From Flavobacteriaceae bacterium (GTDB lineage Bacteria > Bacteroidota > Bacteroidia > Flavobacteriales > Flavobacteriaceae), in contig JABSPM010000001.1 in assembly GCA_013215095.1 (NCBI GenBank), positions 1 through 32,971 of the forward strand: 32,971 nucleotides of DNA, given 5' to 3'. The translations under genes were made by a program, and so were the position numbers. The notes below the pieces were generated by a model. The model ran no database searches, was not told where the DNA came from, and saw only the letters and a list, made by a program, of their open reading frames with translations. Below are positions 6,894-14,297 of the stretch, in pieces (within the stretch, counting starts at the first letter, position 1; each line of letters starts with the position of its first letter).

Positions 6894-7484
6894 TTATCGT
6901 TTCTTTTTTGCATCCGGAAAACGCATTCTATAATCGATATTAATTTTTCCTTTAGATATGTTCGTTAATTTTCCTTTTATCAATCGTTTTTTGAAATTAG
7001 ATATTTTATCGGTAAACAAAACCCCTTCAATATGATCATACTCGTGCTGAATAACTCTAGCCACTAATCCATCAAATTCCTCTACATGTGTTTGGAATTG
7101 TGCATCTTGATATTGGATTTTTATTTTTGGTTTTCTAAACACATCTTCTCTAACATTAGGAATACTTAGACACCCTTCATTAAAGGCCCATTCATCCCCT
7201 TCTTCTTCTAGAATTTCTGCATTGATAAAGGTGCGTTTAAAATCTTTTAATTGCGCTTGTTCTTCTAGAGATAGTGTTTCATCTTCCGCAAAAGGAGAAG
7301 CATCTACCAAAAAGATTCTAATTGGTAATCCTATTTGCGGTGCAGCTAACCCAACACCATATGCAGCATACATAGTTTCATACATATTTTCTAATAAGAC
7401 TTCAAGATTTGGATAATCTTTATCAATCGTTTTTCCTTTCTTTCTTAGTACTGGATCGCCATACGCGACTATTGGTAATATCAT
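6894..7484 (-). CDS. def: Peptide deformylase
   Basis: The enzyme removes the formyl group from the N-terminal methionine of nascent proteins. All three metal-site motifs are present: GVGLAAPQ (43-50), EGCLS (103-107, metal-ligand Cys105) and HEYDH (147-151, ligands His147 and His151, catalytic Glu148). At 196 residues it matches the usual Bacteroidota length; the insert around 63-84 (FAEDETLSLEEQAQLK) is typical of that branch. The basic C-terminus (DAKKKR) may contact the ribosome, by analogy. A -7 box (TATTTTTG, 7507-7514) lies 22 nt upstream, between ruvX and def, so it can be transcribed separately from ruvX. Confidence 0.95.
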   Translation of the reverse strand: MILPIVAYGDPVLRKKGKTIDKDYPNLEVLLENMYETMYAAYGVGLAAPQIGLPIRIFLVDASPFAEDETLSLEEQAQLKDFKRTFINAEILEEEGDEWAFNEGCLSIPNVREDVFRKPKIKIQYQDAQFQTHVEEFDGLVARVIQHEYDHIEGVLFTDKISNFKKRLIKGKLTNISKGKINIDYRMRFPDAKKKR

Positions 7485-7506
7485 TTAAATTCTTTTTTTT
7501 AGATTG

Positions 7507-7514
7507 CAAAAATA
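7507..7514 (-). promoter_or_regulatory. -7 promoter box TATTTTTG for def
   Basis: The minus strand reads TATTTTTG, a match to TAnnTTTG, in the short gap between the stop of ruvX and the start of def. It implies an 18-nt or so leader. No -33 element was found. Confidence 0.5.
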
Positions 7515-7520
7515 GAACAA

Positions 7521-7931
7521 CTACTTATTATACAAATAACTTTGTAAAATAATGGTCGCACTAATTTCATCTACTAAAGCTTTATTTTGTCTTTGTTTCT
7601 TTTTTAAACCACTATCAATCATAGTTTGAAATGCCATTTTAGATGTAAAACGCTCATCCTCTCTATGTATTGGAATATCTGGAAATTTTTTTTTCATTTT
7701 TTTTAAAAAAAGTGCTATTAATGCTTCACTTTCCGATGCTGTATTGTCCATTTGCTTTGGCAGTCCTACTAAAAACAAATCTACTTGCTCCGTTTTTAGA
7801 TAGTCTTCTAAAAACGTTAACAGCGTATTTGTAGCAACGGTAGTAAGACCAGATGCTATAATTTGCAACTCATCCGTTACCGCAATTCCTGTGCGCTTTT
7901 TTCCGTAATCTATGGCTAATATTCTTCCCAT
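7521..7931 (-). CDS. ruvX: Putative pre-16S rRNA nuclease / Holliday-junction resolvase-like RuvX (YqgF)
   Basis: The 136-residue RNase H-fold protein has DYGKKRTGIAVTD (8-20, catalytic Asp8), LVGLPKQMDNTASE (54-67), DERFTS (92-97) and DEISAT (121-126), the full YqgF/RuvX pattern. The family processes the 5' end of 16S rRNA in E. coli; a Holliday-junction role is also proposed. The chosen start is the ATG at 7931 (MGRILAIDYG), because an upstream ATG at 7940 overlaps a TATTTTTG promoter box and homologues begin MGRI. It is followed by def and DUF5606 in the same direction and diverges from dapD. Confidence 0.92.
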   Translation of the reverse strand: MGRILAIDYGKKRTGIAVTDELQIIASGLTTVATNTLLTFLEDYLKTEQVDLFLVGLPKQMDNTASESEALIALFLKKMKKKFPDIPIHREDERFTSKMAFQTMIDSGLKKKQRQNKALVDEISATIILQSYLYNK

Positions 7932-7937
7932 GTAATG

Positions 7938-7945
7938 CAAAAATA
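7938..7945 (-). promoter_or_regulatory. -7 promoter box TATTTTTG for ruvX
   Basis: On the minus strand TATTTTTG ends only 6 nt before the preferred ATG of ruvX. If used, the transcript would be leaderless or almost so, and the ATG at 7940 could not be the start. Confidence 0.5.
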
Positions 7946-7963
7946 CTATTAATTCTAGTAATC

Positions 7964-7997
7964 AAAAAACTCTCTTACACAAGATAAGAGAGTTTTT
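7964..7997. terminator. Bidirectional terminator-like hairpin between divergent ruvX and dapD
   Basis: Arms AAAAACTCTCTTA (7965-7977) and TAAGAGAGTTTTT (7985-7997) are perfect inverted repeats around a 7-nt loop, giving a U-tract end on both strands. It lies upstream of both neighbouring genes, which is an unusual place for a terminator. It may insulate the two promoters or end a short transcript; no gene is seen in 7998-8182. Confidence 0.7.
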
Positions 7998-8182
7998 AAA
8001 GCTAGCTAGAATTTCATTCCACATAAAATCACTATATATCTATTACAATGCTCTAACTAACCAACCAAATAATAAATAAAGAGATCAAACTTTTTAGGGT
8101 TAATGTTTTTTGCTTTCAATAAATAAGACACAGCATTTCTTGGTTTGGTCACATATTTTTAAATTTTATAAAATTAAACCCG

Positions 8183-8190
8183 TATTTTTG
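8183..8190 (+). promoter_or_regulatory. -7 promoter box TATTTTTG for dapD
   Basis: TATTTTTG ends 17 nt before the dapD ATG and matches TAnnTTTG. A TTTG at 8144-8147 is too far away to be its -33 element. Confidence 0.55.
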
Positions 8191-8207
8191 CCGCAAAACA
8201 AGTCGCA

Positions 8208-9023
8208 ATGAACGAATTAAAAGCAATCATAGAAAAAGCTTGGGAGGATAGAAATTTATTACAAAATCCTGACACAATTAATGCCATTAAATCAGTTATA
8301 GAACATTTAGATTTAGGTCACTTACGAGTTGCTGAACCACAGAAGGATGGCTGGCAGGTTAACGAATGGGTAAAGAAGGCTGTTGTCTTATATTTTCCGA
8401 TTCAAAAAATGGAAACTTATGAAGTGGGTATTTTTGAATATCACGATAAAATTCCTTTAAAAACTGGTTATAAAGAGAAAGGCATTCGTATAGTTCCGCA
8501 TGCAGTAGCTAGACATGGTGCTTATATTTCTTCGGGTACAATATTAATGCCCAGTTATGTTAATATTGGCGCTTATGTTGATGAAGGTACTATGGTTGAT
8601 ACTTGGGCTACTGTTGGCAGTTGTGCTCAAATAGGTAAACATGTGCATCTTTCTGGAGGTGTTGGTATTGGAGGTGTACTGGAACCATTACAAGCCGCGC
8701 CAGTGATTATTGAAGACAATGCGTTTATTGGATCTCGTTGTATTGTTGTAGAAGGTGTAAAGGTTGAAAAAGAAGCTGTTCTTGGTGCTAACGTAGTGTT
8801 AACCGCTTCGACTAAAATTATCGACGTTACTGGAAATGAGCCTGTAGAGATGAAAGGTATTGTTCCTGCGCGTTCTGTAGTAATCCCTGGAAGTTACGCT
8901 AAAACATTTGCTGCTGGCACCTACAATGTACCTTGTGCTTTAGTTATTGGAAAACGTAAAGAAAGCACTAATATGAAAACATCATTAAACGAGGCGTTAA
9001 GAACCTACAATGTAGCGGTATAA
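8208..9023 (+). CDS. dapD: 2,3,4,5-tetrahydropyridine-2,6-dicarboxylate N-succinyltransferase
   Basis: The 271-residue enzyme catalyses the succinyl-CoA-dependent acylation step of the meso-diaminopimelate/lysine pathway, supplying peptidoglycan and lysine. It has an N-terminal helical domain (1-95), a left-handed beta-helix built of hexapeptide repeats (about 103-200, including GAYVDEGTMVDTWATVGSCA) and the conserved C-terminal part VPCALVIGKRKESTN. Length is normal. The ATG is preceded by a TAnnTTTG box and no SD site. The following glycosyltransferase starts immediately after the stop (TAA then ATG), so the two are co-transcribed even though their roles differ. Confidence 0.96.
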   Translation: MNELKAIIEKAWEDRNLLQNPDTINAIKSVIEHLDLGHLRVAEPQKDGWQVNEWVKKAVVLYFPIQKMETYEVGIFEYHDKIPLKTGYKEKGIRIVPHAVARHGAYISSGTILMPSYVNIGAYVDEGTMVDTWATVGSCAQIGKHVHLSGGVGIGGVLEPLQAAPVIIEDNAFIGSRCIVVEGVKVEKEAVLGANVVLTASTKIIDVTGNEPVEMKGIVPARSVVIPGSYAKTFAAGTYNVPCALVIGKRKESTNMKTSLNEALRTYNVAV

Positions 9024-10079
9024 ATGAGGGTTTTAGTTATTCAACAAAAAATGATTGGCGATGTACTCACATCAAGTATATTGTTTGAAGCCTTAAAAGA
9101 AAAGTACCCAAATGCAGAATTGCATTATGTACTTAATAAGCATACCTATCCTGTTGTTGAACACAACCCTTTTATAGATGAATTTTTATTTGTTACTCCA
9201 GAAATAGAAAAAAGCAAAGTTGCTTTTTATGGATTTTTAAAAACTATTCGACACAAAAATTACGATGCTGTTATTGATGTCTATTCAAAATACTCTAGTA
9301 ATTTAATGACTTTATTCTCTGGAGCAAAGCTTAAAATATCTAAGCGTAAATGGTACACTTCCATTATCTACAACCATAATTATACCGACCAAAAAGTAAA
9401 AAAAACTAAAGCGGGACTAGCAATTGAAAACAGAATTCAATTGCTAGAACCCTTGCATATTAAGACCTCTAAACTCTATAAACCAAAAATTCACCTCACC
9501 AACAAAGAAATTACAGAGAGTAAAGTCTTTTTGCAACAGTCTGGAATAGACCTTAACAAACCTATATATATGATTGGGGTACTGGGTAGTGGAATGAATA
9601 AAACTTATCCTTTTGAATATATGGCAAAAGTTATTGATGTAATTGCATCTGAAAGTAAAGGTCAAATTCTATTTAATTATATTCCAAAGCAAGAAAATAA
9701 CGCTAAACAAATTTTTGATTTGTGTAGCGCAGAAGCTCAAAACCAGATTTATTTTAAAGTCTTTGGCAATAGTCTTAGAGATTTTTTAGCCATAACCCAT
9801 CACTGTAAGGCTTTAATAGGGAATGAAGGCGGCGCTATAAACATGGCAAAAGCTATAAATATCCCAACGTTCACCATTTTTTCGCCATGGATTAAAAAAG
9901 AAGTCTGGAGTTCCTTTGAAGATGACGTTCAAAATGTCTCTGTTCATCTTAAAGATTTCAAACCTCACTTTTTCAAAAACAAAGACACCAGACAATTAAA
10001 AGCGCATTGGAAAACATTATATTCAGAATTTGAACCCGATTTACTACAAGCTAAACTCAAGAAATTCGTTAGCAGTTAA
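9024..10079 (+). CDS. Glycosyltransferase family 9 (heptosyltransferase-like)
   Basis: The 351-residue GT-B enzyme begins MRVLVIQQKMIGDVLTSS, with the GD (12-13) of the acceptor loop, and has the family's nucleotide-sugar signature GNEGGAINMAKAI (266-278) in the C-terminal domain. GT9 enzymes add heptose or related sugars to the LPS inner core at the cytoplasmic face. It follows dapD with no gap and ends in a shared TTAA with the convergent YrbL-like gene. Position at the head of a glycan cluster supports an LPS-core role. The actual sugar is not determined. Confidence 0.85.
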   Translation: MRVLVIQQKMIGDVLTSSILFEALKEKYPNAELHYVLNKHTYPVVEHNPFIDEFLFVTPEIEKSKVAFYGFLKTIRHKNYDAVIDVYSKYSSNLMTLFSGAKLKISKRKWYTSIIYNHNYTDQKVKKTKAGLAIENRIQLLEPLHIKTSKLYKPKIHLTNKEITESKVFLQQSGIDLNKPIYMIGVLGSGMNKTYPFEYMAKVIDVIASESKGQILFNYIPKQENNAKQIFDLCSAEAQNQIYFKVFGNSLRDFLAITHHCKALIGNEGGAINMAKAINIPTFTIFSPWIKKEVWSSFEDDVQNVSVHLKDFKPHFFKNKDTRQLKAHWKTLYSEFEPDLLQAKLKKFVSS

Positions 10080-10696
10080 ACAATCTCATGTCTTTCTGAA
10101 CACAAACGCTTAATTAGAGCTCTTTGTGCTTTTAATGAATGTAATTCTGCTTTAAAAAATCGTCTCTCTACTTTCTTTTTTGCAAAATAACTAAACCAAT
10201 CTGCTAAAGGAAAAAAATCACGATGACCAATCCCATCAATAACAATTAACTGAATGGTATTGTCGCTCAATATCTTACAACACAAATTTCTAGCTCTCAA
10301 ATCGCCAACAAATATTTTGTGCTGTATCATTTGTTTTTTTAAGCGTTCCAAAGCTTCAACAAACACTTCATCTTTAAAAGGCGCATGTTTCATTTCAAGA
10401 TAATGACGTAAAGTCAGAGAAATGGATTGATTGTTCTCATCTCTAATTAAGTCATAGACAAAACCTGTACCCAAATTTGTTGTAATCTCGCGATAATATT
10501 TAGCATAAAATGGATAATCAAATTTTGATAGGTTCTTATCCTTAATTTTATGGTAATATTTAATCTCTTTATACAAATGATCCACCTCAACTTCAGGTTT
10601 ACCGATTTTTATACATAAATTAGAATCTTTAGGATGTACATAACATTTTCGAGCTAGTCCTTCTGCTATATAGTGTTCGTCTTTTATTTCGATCAT
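10076..10696 (-). CDS. YrbL-family protein kinase-fold protein
   Basis: The chosen start is the ATG at 10696, giving 206 residues (MIEIKDEHYIAEG). It overlaps the stop of the upstream GT2 gene in a TAATG arrangement, which points to translational coupling; a longer frame from 10732 would overlap that gene by 37 nt. The sequence EGLARKCYVHPKDSNLCIKI fits the YrbL family (PhoP-regulated in enterics), whose members have a kinase fold. Kinase-like residues are visible: GDLRARN (131-137: Asp132, Asn137) as the catalytic loop and IDG (153-155, Asp154) as the metal site. In this locus it may phosphorylate a core sugar, but the substrate is unknown. Confidence 0.75.
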   Translation of the reverse strand: MIEIKDEHYIAEGLARKCYVHPKDSNLCIKIGKPEVEVDHLYKEIKYYHKIKDKNLSKFDYPFYAKYYREITTNLGTGFVYDLIRDENNQSISLTLRHYLEMKHAPFKDEVFVEALERLKKQMIQHKIFVGDLRARNLCCKILSDNTIQLIVIDGIGHRDFFPLADWFSYFAKKKVERRFFKAELHSLKAQRALIKRLCSERHEIV

Positions 10697-11523
10697 TAAT
10701 CCGTCTCTTTTTTTATCCCAAATTGAGTCCAAGTTAATTTCTCTGTCTGCGTTACTTTACGGATAGCTTTATTCTTTTCAATCATTTCTGGCCTAACATA
10801 ACCTCTAGCATGATCTAGATGCAAACATATTGCACTATACCTTATCTGCTTTGCTTTTATTCCTAAATTAAACATGCGTTCACCAAGTTCTCTATCTTCT
10901 CCGCCATATTGCATGCGCTCATCAAAGCCATTAACCTTAATTACATCTGCCTTCCAACCTGAAGAATTATGTCCATTCCATGTTGCCGTAGTAGGTGTAA
11001 GAGCATTTAGTAGTTTTGCTGTAATACCAGATGCGCTTACTTTATTGTTCTTAAAGGATGATTTTAACCCCTTGAATTTTAACCAATGCAGGTCAAAACA
11101 ATTTTGCGATTCTATATCTGCCTTGATAATATCTTGTGAGATATTCATAGGTAATTTAAAATAGCCCCCTGACAAGAAAAACCCTTTTTCTCTAAAATTT
11201 AAATGCGTTTCAACAAAATCATTTCTTAAAATACAATCACCGTCTGTAAATATCAAATAATCCGAAGATGTTTGCTCTATAGCTTTGTTTAAAATAATTG
11301 TTTTTTGAAATCCGTCATCCTCATGCCAAACATGAGTAATATCCACTTTATTTATTACCTTAGAAGCATCAATAAGCATTTTGGTAGCTTCTCCAGAGCC
11401 GTCATCCGCTATTACAATTTCAAAATTCAATTCTGTTTGACATTCACAACTCCATAATACTTTTTCTAACCAATCTGGTTGATTGTAGGTACTAATTATC
11501 AAAGATGCTTTATATTGCTTCAC
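10696..11523 (-). CDS. Glycosyltransferase family 2 with C-terminal galactosyltransferase-like segment
   Basis: The 275-residue GT-A enzyme has the N-terminal ASLIISTYNQPDWLE, DDGS (40-43), the metal-binding DGD (94-96) and a later GGEDRELGERM (207-217), the acceptor/catalytic segment found in the Glyco_transf_7C group. It starts at GTG (11521-11523): TAA lies immediately upstream in frame and no ATG is available nearby. Its stop overlaps the start of the YrbL-like gene, so the two form a coupled pair. A TATTTTTG box on the minus strand at 11583-11590 could drive it. Likely an LPS-core or surface-glycan transferase; the sugar is unknown. Confidence 0.85.
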   Translation of the reverse strand: MKQYKASLIISTYNQPDWLEKVLWSCECQTELNFEIVIADDGSGEATKMLIDASKVINKVDITHVWHEDDGFQKTIILNKAIEQTSSDYLIFTDGDCILRNDFVETHLNFREKGFFLSGGYFKLPMNISQDIIKADIESQNCFDLHWLKFKGLKSSFKNNKVSASGITAKLLNALTPTTATWNGHNSSGWKADVIKVNGFDERMQYGGEDRELGERMFNLGIKAKQIRYSAICLHLDHARGYVRPEMIEKNKAIRKVTQTEKLTWTQFGIKKETD

Positions 11524-11582
11524 TTACAAGAAAGTATTAATTTATATGTTATAGAATTACTATTTTTAATAATTCATTTGGA

Positions 11583-11599
11583 CAAAAATACTATTTTTA
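11583..11599. promoter_or_regulatory. Back-to-back -7 boxes serving divergent GT2 genes
   Basis: The minus strand reads TATTTTTG (11590-11583) toward the GTG-start GT2 gene, and one base later the plus strand reads TATTTTTA (11592-11599), a one-base variant of TAnnTTTG, toward the GT2 gene at 11616. The two polymerases would compete for the same site. Start sites are inferred, not mapped. Confidence 0.5.
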
Positions 11600-11615
11600 C
11601 CCTCAATTTTTTCTT

Positions 11616-12374
11616 ATGATTAAAATATCTGGAGTAATAATCACATTTAATGAAGAGCGCAATATAGAAAAGTGCTTAAAATCACTGATTGACGTTGTGG
11701 ATGAAATTATTGTTGTTGACTCCTTTTCAACAGATAATACCAAAGCTATTTGTACAAAATACAAGGTCAATTTTATTGAACAAAAATTCTTAGGATATAT
11801 AGAGCAAAAGAATTTTGCTCTTGAACATGCTACTTTTAATCATGTTGTGTCTTTAGATGGAGATGAAGCTTTATGTGAAACCTTACAACAATCTATTTTG
11901 CAATTAAAATCGAATTGGACACACGATGGGTATTACTGTAATCGTTTTAACAATTTTTGCGGGCAATGGATAAAACATTCGGATTGGTATCCTAACAGAA
12001 AATTACGCGTTTTTGATAAAACTAAAGTGAGTTGGAAAGGTATTAATCCTCATGATGAAATTGTAATGCATAACCCGCAAAGTAAAACAGGGCATTTGAA
12101 AGGCGATATTTTACATTGGACCTATCAAACCTATTCTGAATTCAATTTAAAAACCGAACATTTTTCTAGCATATCTGCCAAAGCTTATTTTAAATTGGGA
12201 AAAAAAGCATCCTTCTGGAAAATTATTTTCAACCCAATTTGGGCGTTTTTTAAGGCTTATTTCCTAAGATTAGGATGTTTAGATGGTCTTAATGGTTTTA
12301 TCATCTGTGTACAAACGGCTAATATTACATTTTTAAAATACACGAAGCTTAGAGAACTCTGGAAAAAAGCTTAA
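11616..12374 (+). CDS. GT2-family LPS-core glycosyltransferase (WaaE/KdtX-like)
   Basis: The 252-residue enzyme matches the beta-1,4-glucosyltransferase type of GT2: ISGVIITFNEERNIEKCL at the N-terminus, DSFSTDNT (35-42), the metal motif DGDE (81-84) and the aromatic segment YYCNRFNNFCGQWIKHSDWYP. Relatives such as WaaE add glucose to the heptose of the LPS inner core, using UDP-glucose in the cytoplasm. A C-terminal hydrophobic stretch (about 205-222) may bind the membrane. The gene ends in a shared TTAA with the convergent kinase-like gene. Specificity is inferred from family and context. Confidence 0.85.
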   Translation: MIKISGVIITFNEERNIEKCLKSLIDVVDEIIVVDSFSTDNTKAICTKYKVNFIEQKFLGYIEQKNFALEHATFNHVVSLDGDEALCETLQQSILQLKSNWTHDGYYCNRFNNFCGQWIKHSDWYPNRKLRVFDKTKVSWKGINPHDEIVMHNPQSKTGHLKGDILHWTYQTYSEFNLKTEHFSSISAKAYFKLGKKASFWKIIFNPIWAFFKAYFLRLGCLDGLNGFIICVQTANITFLKYTKLRELWKKA

Positions 12375-13147
12375 GATTTCTTCCAGAATTTTAACGCCTT
12401 CTTTAAGCGCTTTTTTCTGTAAAATTTTTCTTGAAAACTTTGAATATTTTGCCACATGGCTGCATAAACTTTATCGTAGGATATTCCACTTAACTTTGCG
12501 TATTCATCACTCATTATCTCTACCATAAACTTATGCTTTGAAAGTCGATCAAAATTCTTCATACGCTCTTCAAAAGATAACGCTTTAAACTTCATCCTAT
12601 TTAAATCTACCAAATAAAACTTATACGTACCATTCTCCTTCTTAATCAATGTATTGCCTGGTGAATGATCCAAAAAAAGTATTTGTTTTTCATGTAACTC
12701 ATAGGTGAATTTAACAAAAGCTCTTAAAATACGTTCATGATCTGGATAATCAAATTCATCTATCAACTCTCGGTAAGTTAATTGATAATCCAAATGCTCG
12801 CTTATATAAAAACTCTTTTTAAATAAAAAAAAGGCCTTAGATTCATAGTATGCTATTGGCTGAGGGGTCCCAATCTCTAGATTTATAAGTTTATTTGCAT
12901 ATTCATAAGAACGACATGCCTTACTTTTTCTAAAAAAACTATAAGCAATTTGATTAAATACATTCGGAATTTTAAAAGACTTTACATTTACAACCCTATC
13001 ATTTAATTCAAAAGTTTTCAAGGAGTTCCTTTCTTGATTTCCATACGGTTGACCTTGAGTTTCATAATTTTGAATTATTAAATTCAAGTTAGATTCATAG
13101 GCACAAAAAGCATCATTTATTCTGTAATTCATAAATAATAACGACAA
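12371..13147 (-). CDS. InaA/Kdo-kinase-like lipopolysaccharide kinase
   Basis: The 258-residue protein has an atypical protein-kinase fold of the lipopolysaccharide kinase (WaaP/KdkA/InaA) kind: VNVKSFK (53-59) as the ATP-lysine strand, LFLDHSPGNTLI (158-168) as the catalytic loop with Asp160 and Asn165, and LVDLNRM (179-185) as the metal-binding loop with Asp181. Such enzymes phosphorylate Kdo or heptose in the inner core. The N-terminal 50 residues are less typical. The start could be residue 1 or Met6. It is divergent from the GT4 gene, and a TATATTTG box lies 21 nt upstream. It is only distantly similar in motif wording to the YrbL-like protein of the same locus. Confidence 0.8.
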   Translation of the reverse strand: MSLLFMNYRINDAFCAYESNLNLIIQNYETQGQPYGNQERNSLKTFELNDRVVNVKSFKIPNVFNQIAYSFFRKSKACRSYEYANKLINLEIGTPQPIAYYESKAFFLFKKSFYISEHLDYQLTYRELIDEFDYPDHERILRAFVKFTYELHEKQILFLDHSPGNTLIKKENGTYKFYLVDLNRMKFKALSFEERMKNFDRLSKHKFMVEIMSDEYAKLSGISYDKVYAAMWQNIQSFQEKFYRKKRLKKALKFWKKS

Positions 13148-13167
13148 TTACTTTTCTTAAACAATTG

Positions 13168-13188
13168 CAAATATACTCTTTAGTTTTG
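13168..13188. promoter_or_regulatory. Divergent promoter boxes TATATTTG (-) and TAGTTTTG (+)
   Basis: The minus strand reads TATATTTG at 13175-13168 toward the kinase gene, and the plus strand reads TAGTTTTG at 13181-13188 toward the GT4 gene; both fit TAnnTTTG and leave leaders of about 15-20 nt. The plus-strand leader includes an A-run at 13198-13210 just before the ATG, a feature that often aids initiation where SD sites are absent. Confidence 0.6.
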
Positions 13189-13211
13189 TTTCTTTGTAAA
13201 AAAAAAAAACA

Positions 13212-14297
13212 ATGCAAAATGTCTTTTTAGAGTCTCATAACATCAAAAACCTAAATTTTGGGTTTGGAAAATTCAATTATCATTTAATCAAAGAATTAAA
13301 CAATGAAATGCCACAAGATTTCCGAATTACCCTGCACTCTAAAGACATTAAAACATTAAAAGATGAATTTGGAAACACTTTTGATTATAAAAAATACTAT
13401 GGCTTTAGACGCTATAAGCCTTTAAGTATAAGAAAACGTTATGACCTTTGGCACTCCATGAACCAAAATATAAGCATTGAACCTTACCATAATGACATTC
13501 CTTATTTACTTACCGTTCATAACATCTCACATATCAAAGATGAAAAAAATTACAAAAACGAAAAAAATCATATCTTATTTCAAGAAAAACTAAATCGAAG
13601 TGACAGCATCGTTTATATTTCCAATTACGCTAAATCATCTACTCACAAATACTTTAATGTTCCTAAAGTAAATGAACATGTCATTTATAACGGAAATACA
13701 ATTCCAAAAATCACTTTAAACGAAGACTATACCCCAAATTTTAAAACAACTCAACCCTATCTATTTACTATTGGCGAAATAACTTATAGAAAGAACTTCA
13801 AATCTTTAATTGCGTTTTTGATTGCTCTCAAAAACAAGGACTACAACCTTATCATCGCAGGAAAAAAAAACACAAAAGCTGCTAAAGAAATCGAAGATTT
13901 AATTACTAAATACAATTTATCACATCGTGTGCACTTGCTTGGTAAAATTTCTGAAATAGAAAAACAATACTATTACAAAAACTGTGAAGCTTTTGTATTT
14001 CCTTCTTTAAGGGAGGGTTTTGGACTTCCGATTATTGAAGCAATGACATTTAAAAAACCCGTATTCTTATCAAACAACACCTCACTACCAGAAATTGGTG
14101 GTGATATTGCCTTTTATTGGGACAATTATGACCCCACATATATGGCCGATGTATTTGAAAATGGTATGAATACGTTTTCAAAAAATGAAAACAACCATAA
14201 AGAGCAGTTAAAAAAACGCGCCGATTTATTTAGCTGGAGTAATGCAGCTAAAGCCTATATTGACATTTACAAAAGACTATTAAATCACACCATATGA
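13212..14297 (+). CDS. GT4-family (glycosyl transferases group 1) glycosyltransferase
   Basis: The 361-residue GT-B enzyme has the retaining GT4 signature: GEITYRKNFKSLI (188-200), with RKN near the donor phosphates, and the E-x7-E motif EGFGLPIIE (Glu268 and Glu276). The N-terminal half contains VHNISHIKD. It probably adds a hexose from a nucleotide donor to a lipid-linked glycan in the cytoplasm. An A-rich leader precedes the ATG. It overlaps the next gene by ATGA, so translation is coupled to the pyruvyl-transferase-like protein and, through it, to tsaC. Confidence 0.9.
   Translation: MQNVFLESHNIKNLNFGFGKFNYHLIKELNNEMPQDFRITLHSKDIKTLKDEFGNTFDYKKYYGFRRYKPLSIRKRYDLWHSMNQNISIEPYHNDIPYLLTVHNISHIKDEKNYKNEKNHILFQEKLNRSDSIVYISNYAKSSTHKYFNVPKVNEHVIYNGNTIPKITLNEDYTPNFKTTQPYLFTIGEITYRKNFKSLIAFLIALKNKDYNLIIAGKKNTKAAKEIEDLITKYNLSHRVHLLGKISEIEKQYYYKNCEAFVFPSLREGFGLPIIEAMTFKKPVFLSNNTSLPEIGGDIAFYWDNYDPTYMADVFENGMNTFSKNENNHKEQLKKRADLFSWSNAAKAYIDIYKRLLNHTI

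Noticed and set aside
10697-10732. Longer N-terminus (MDSIWDKKRDGL) for the YrbL-like protein
   Set aside because: It would overlap the GT2 gene by 37 nt, whereas the ATG at 10696 gives a neat TAATG coupling and a start nearer the conserved core.
10076-13147. Kinase-fold proteins as HipA-like toxins or an anti-phage kinase system
   Set aside because: Both sit among LPS glycosyltransferases, and the motifs fit YrbL and InaA/Kdo-kinase families; no antitoxin or other defence partner is present.
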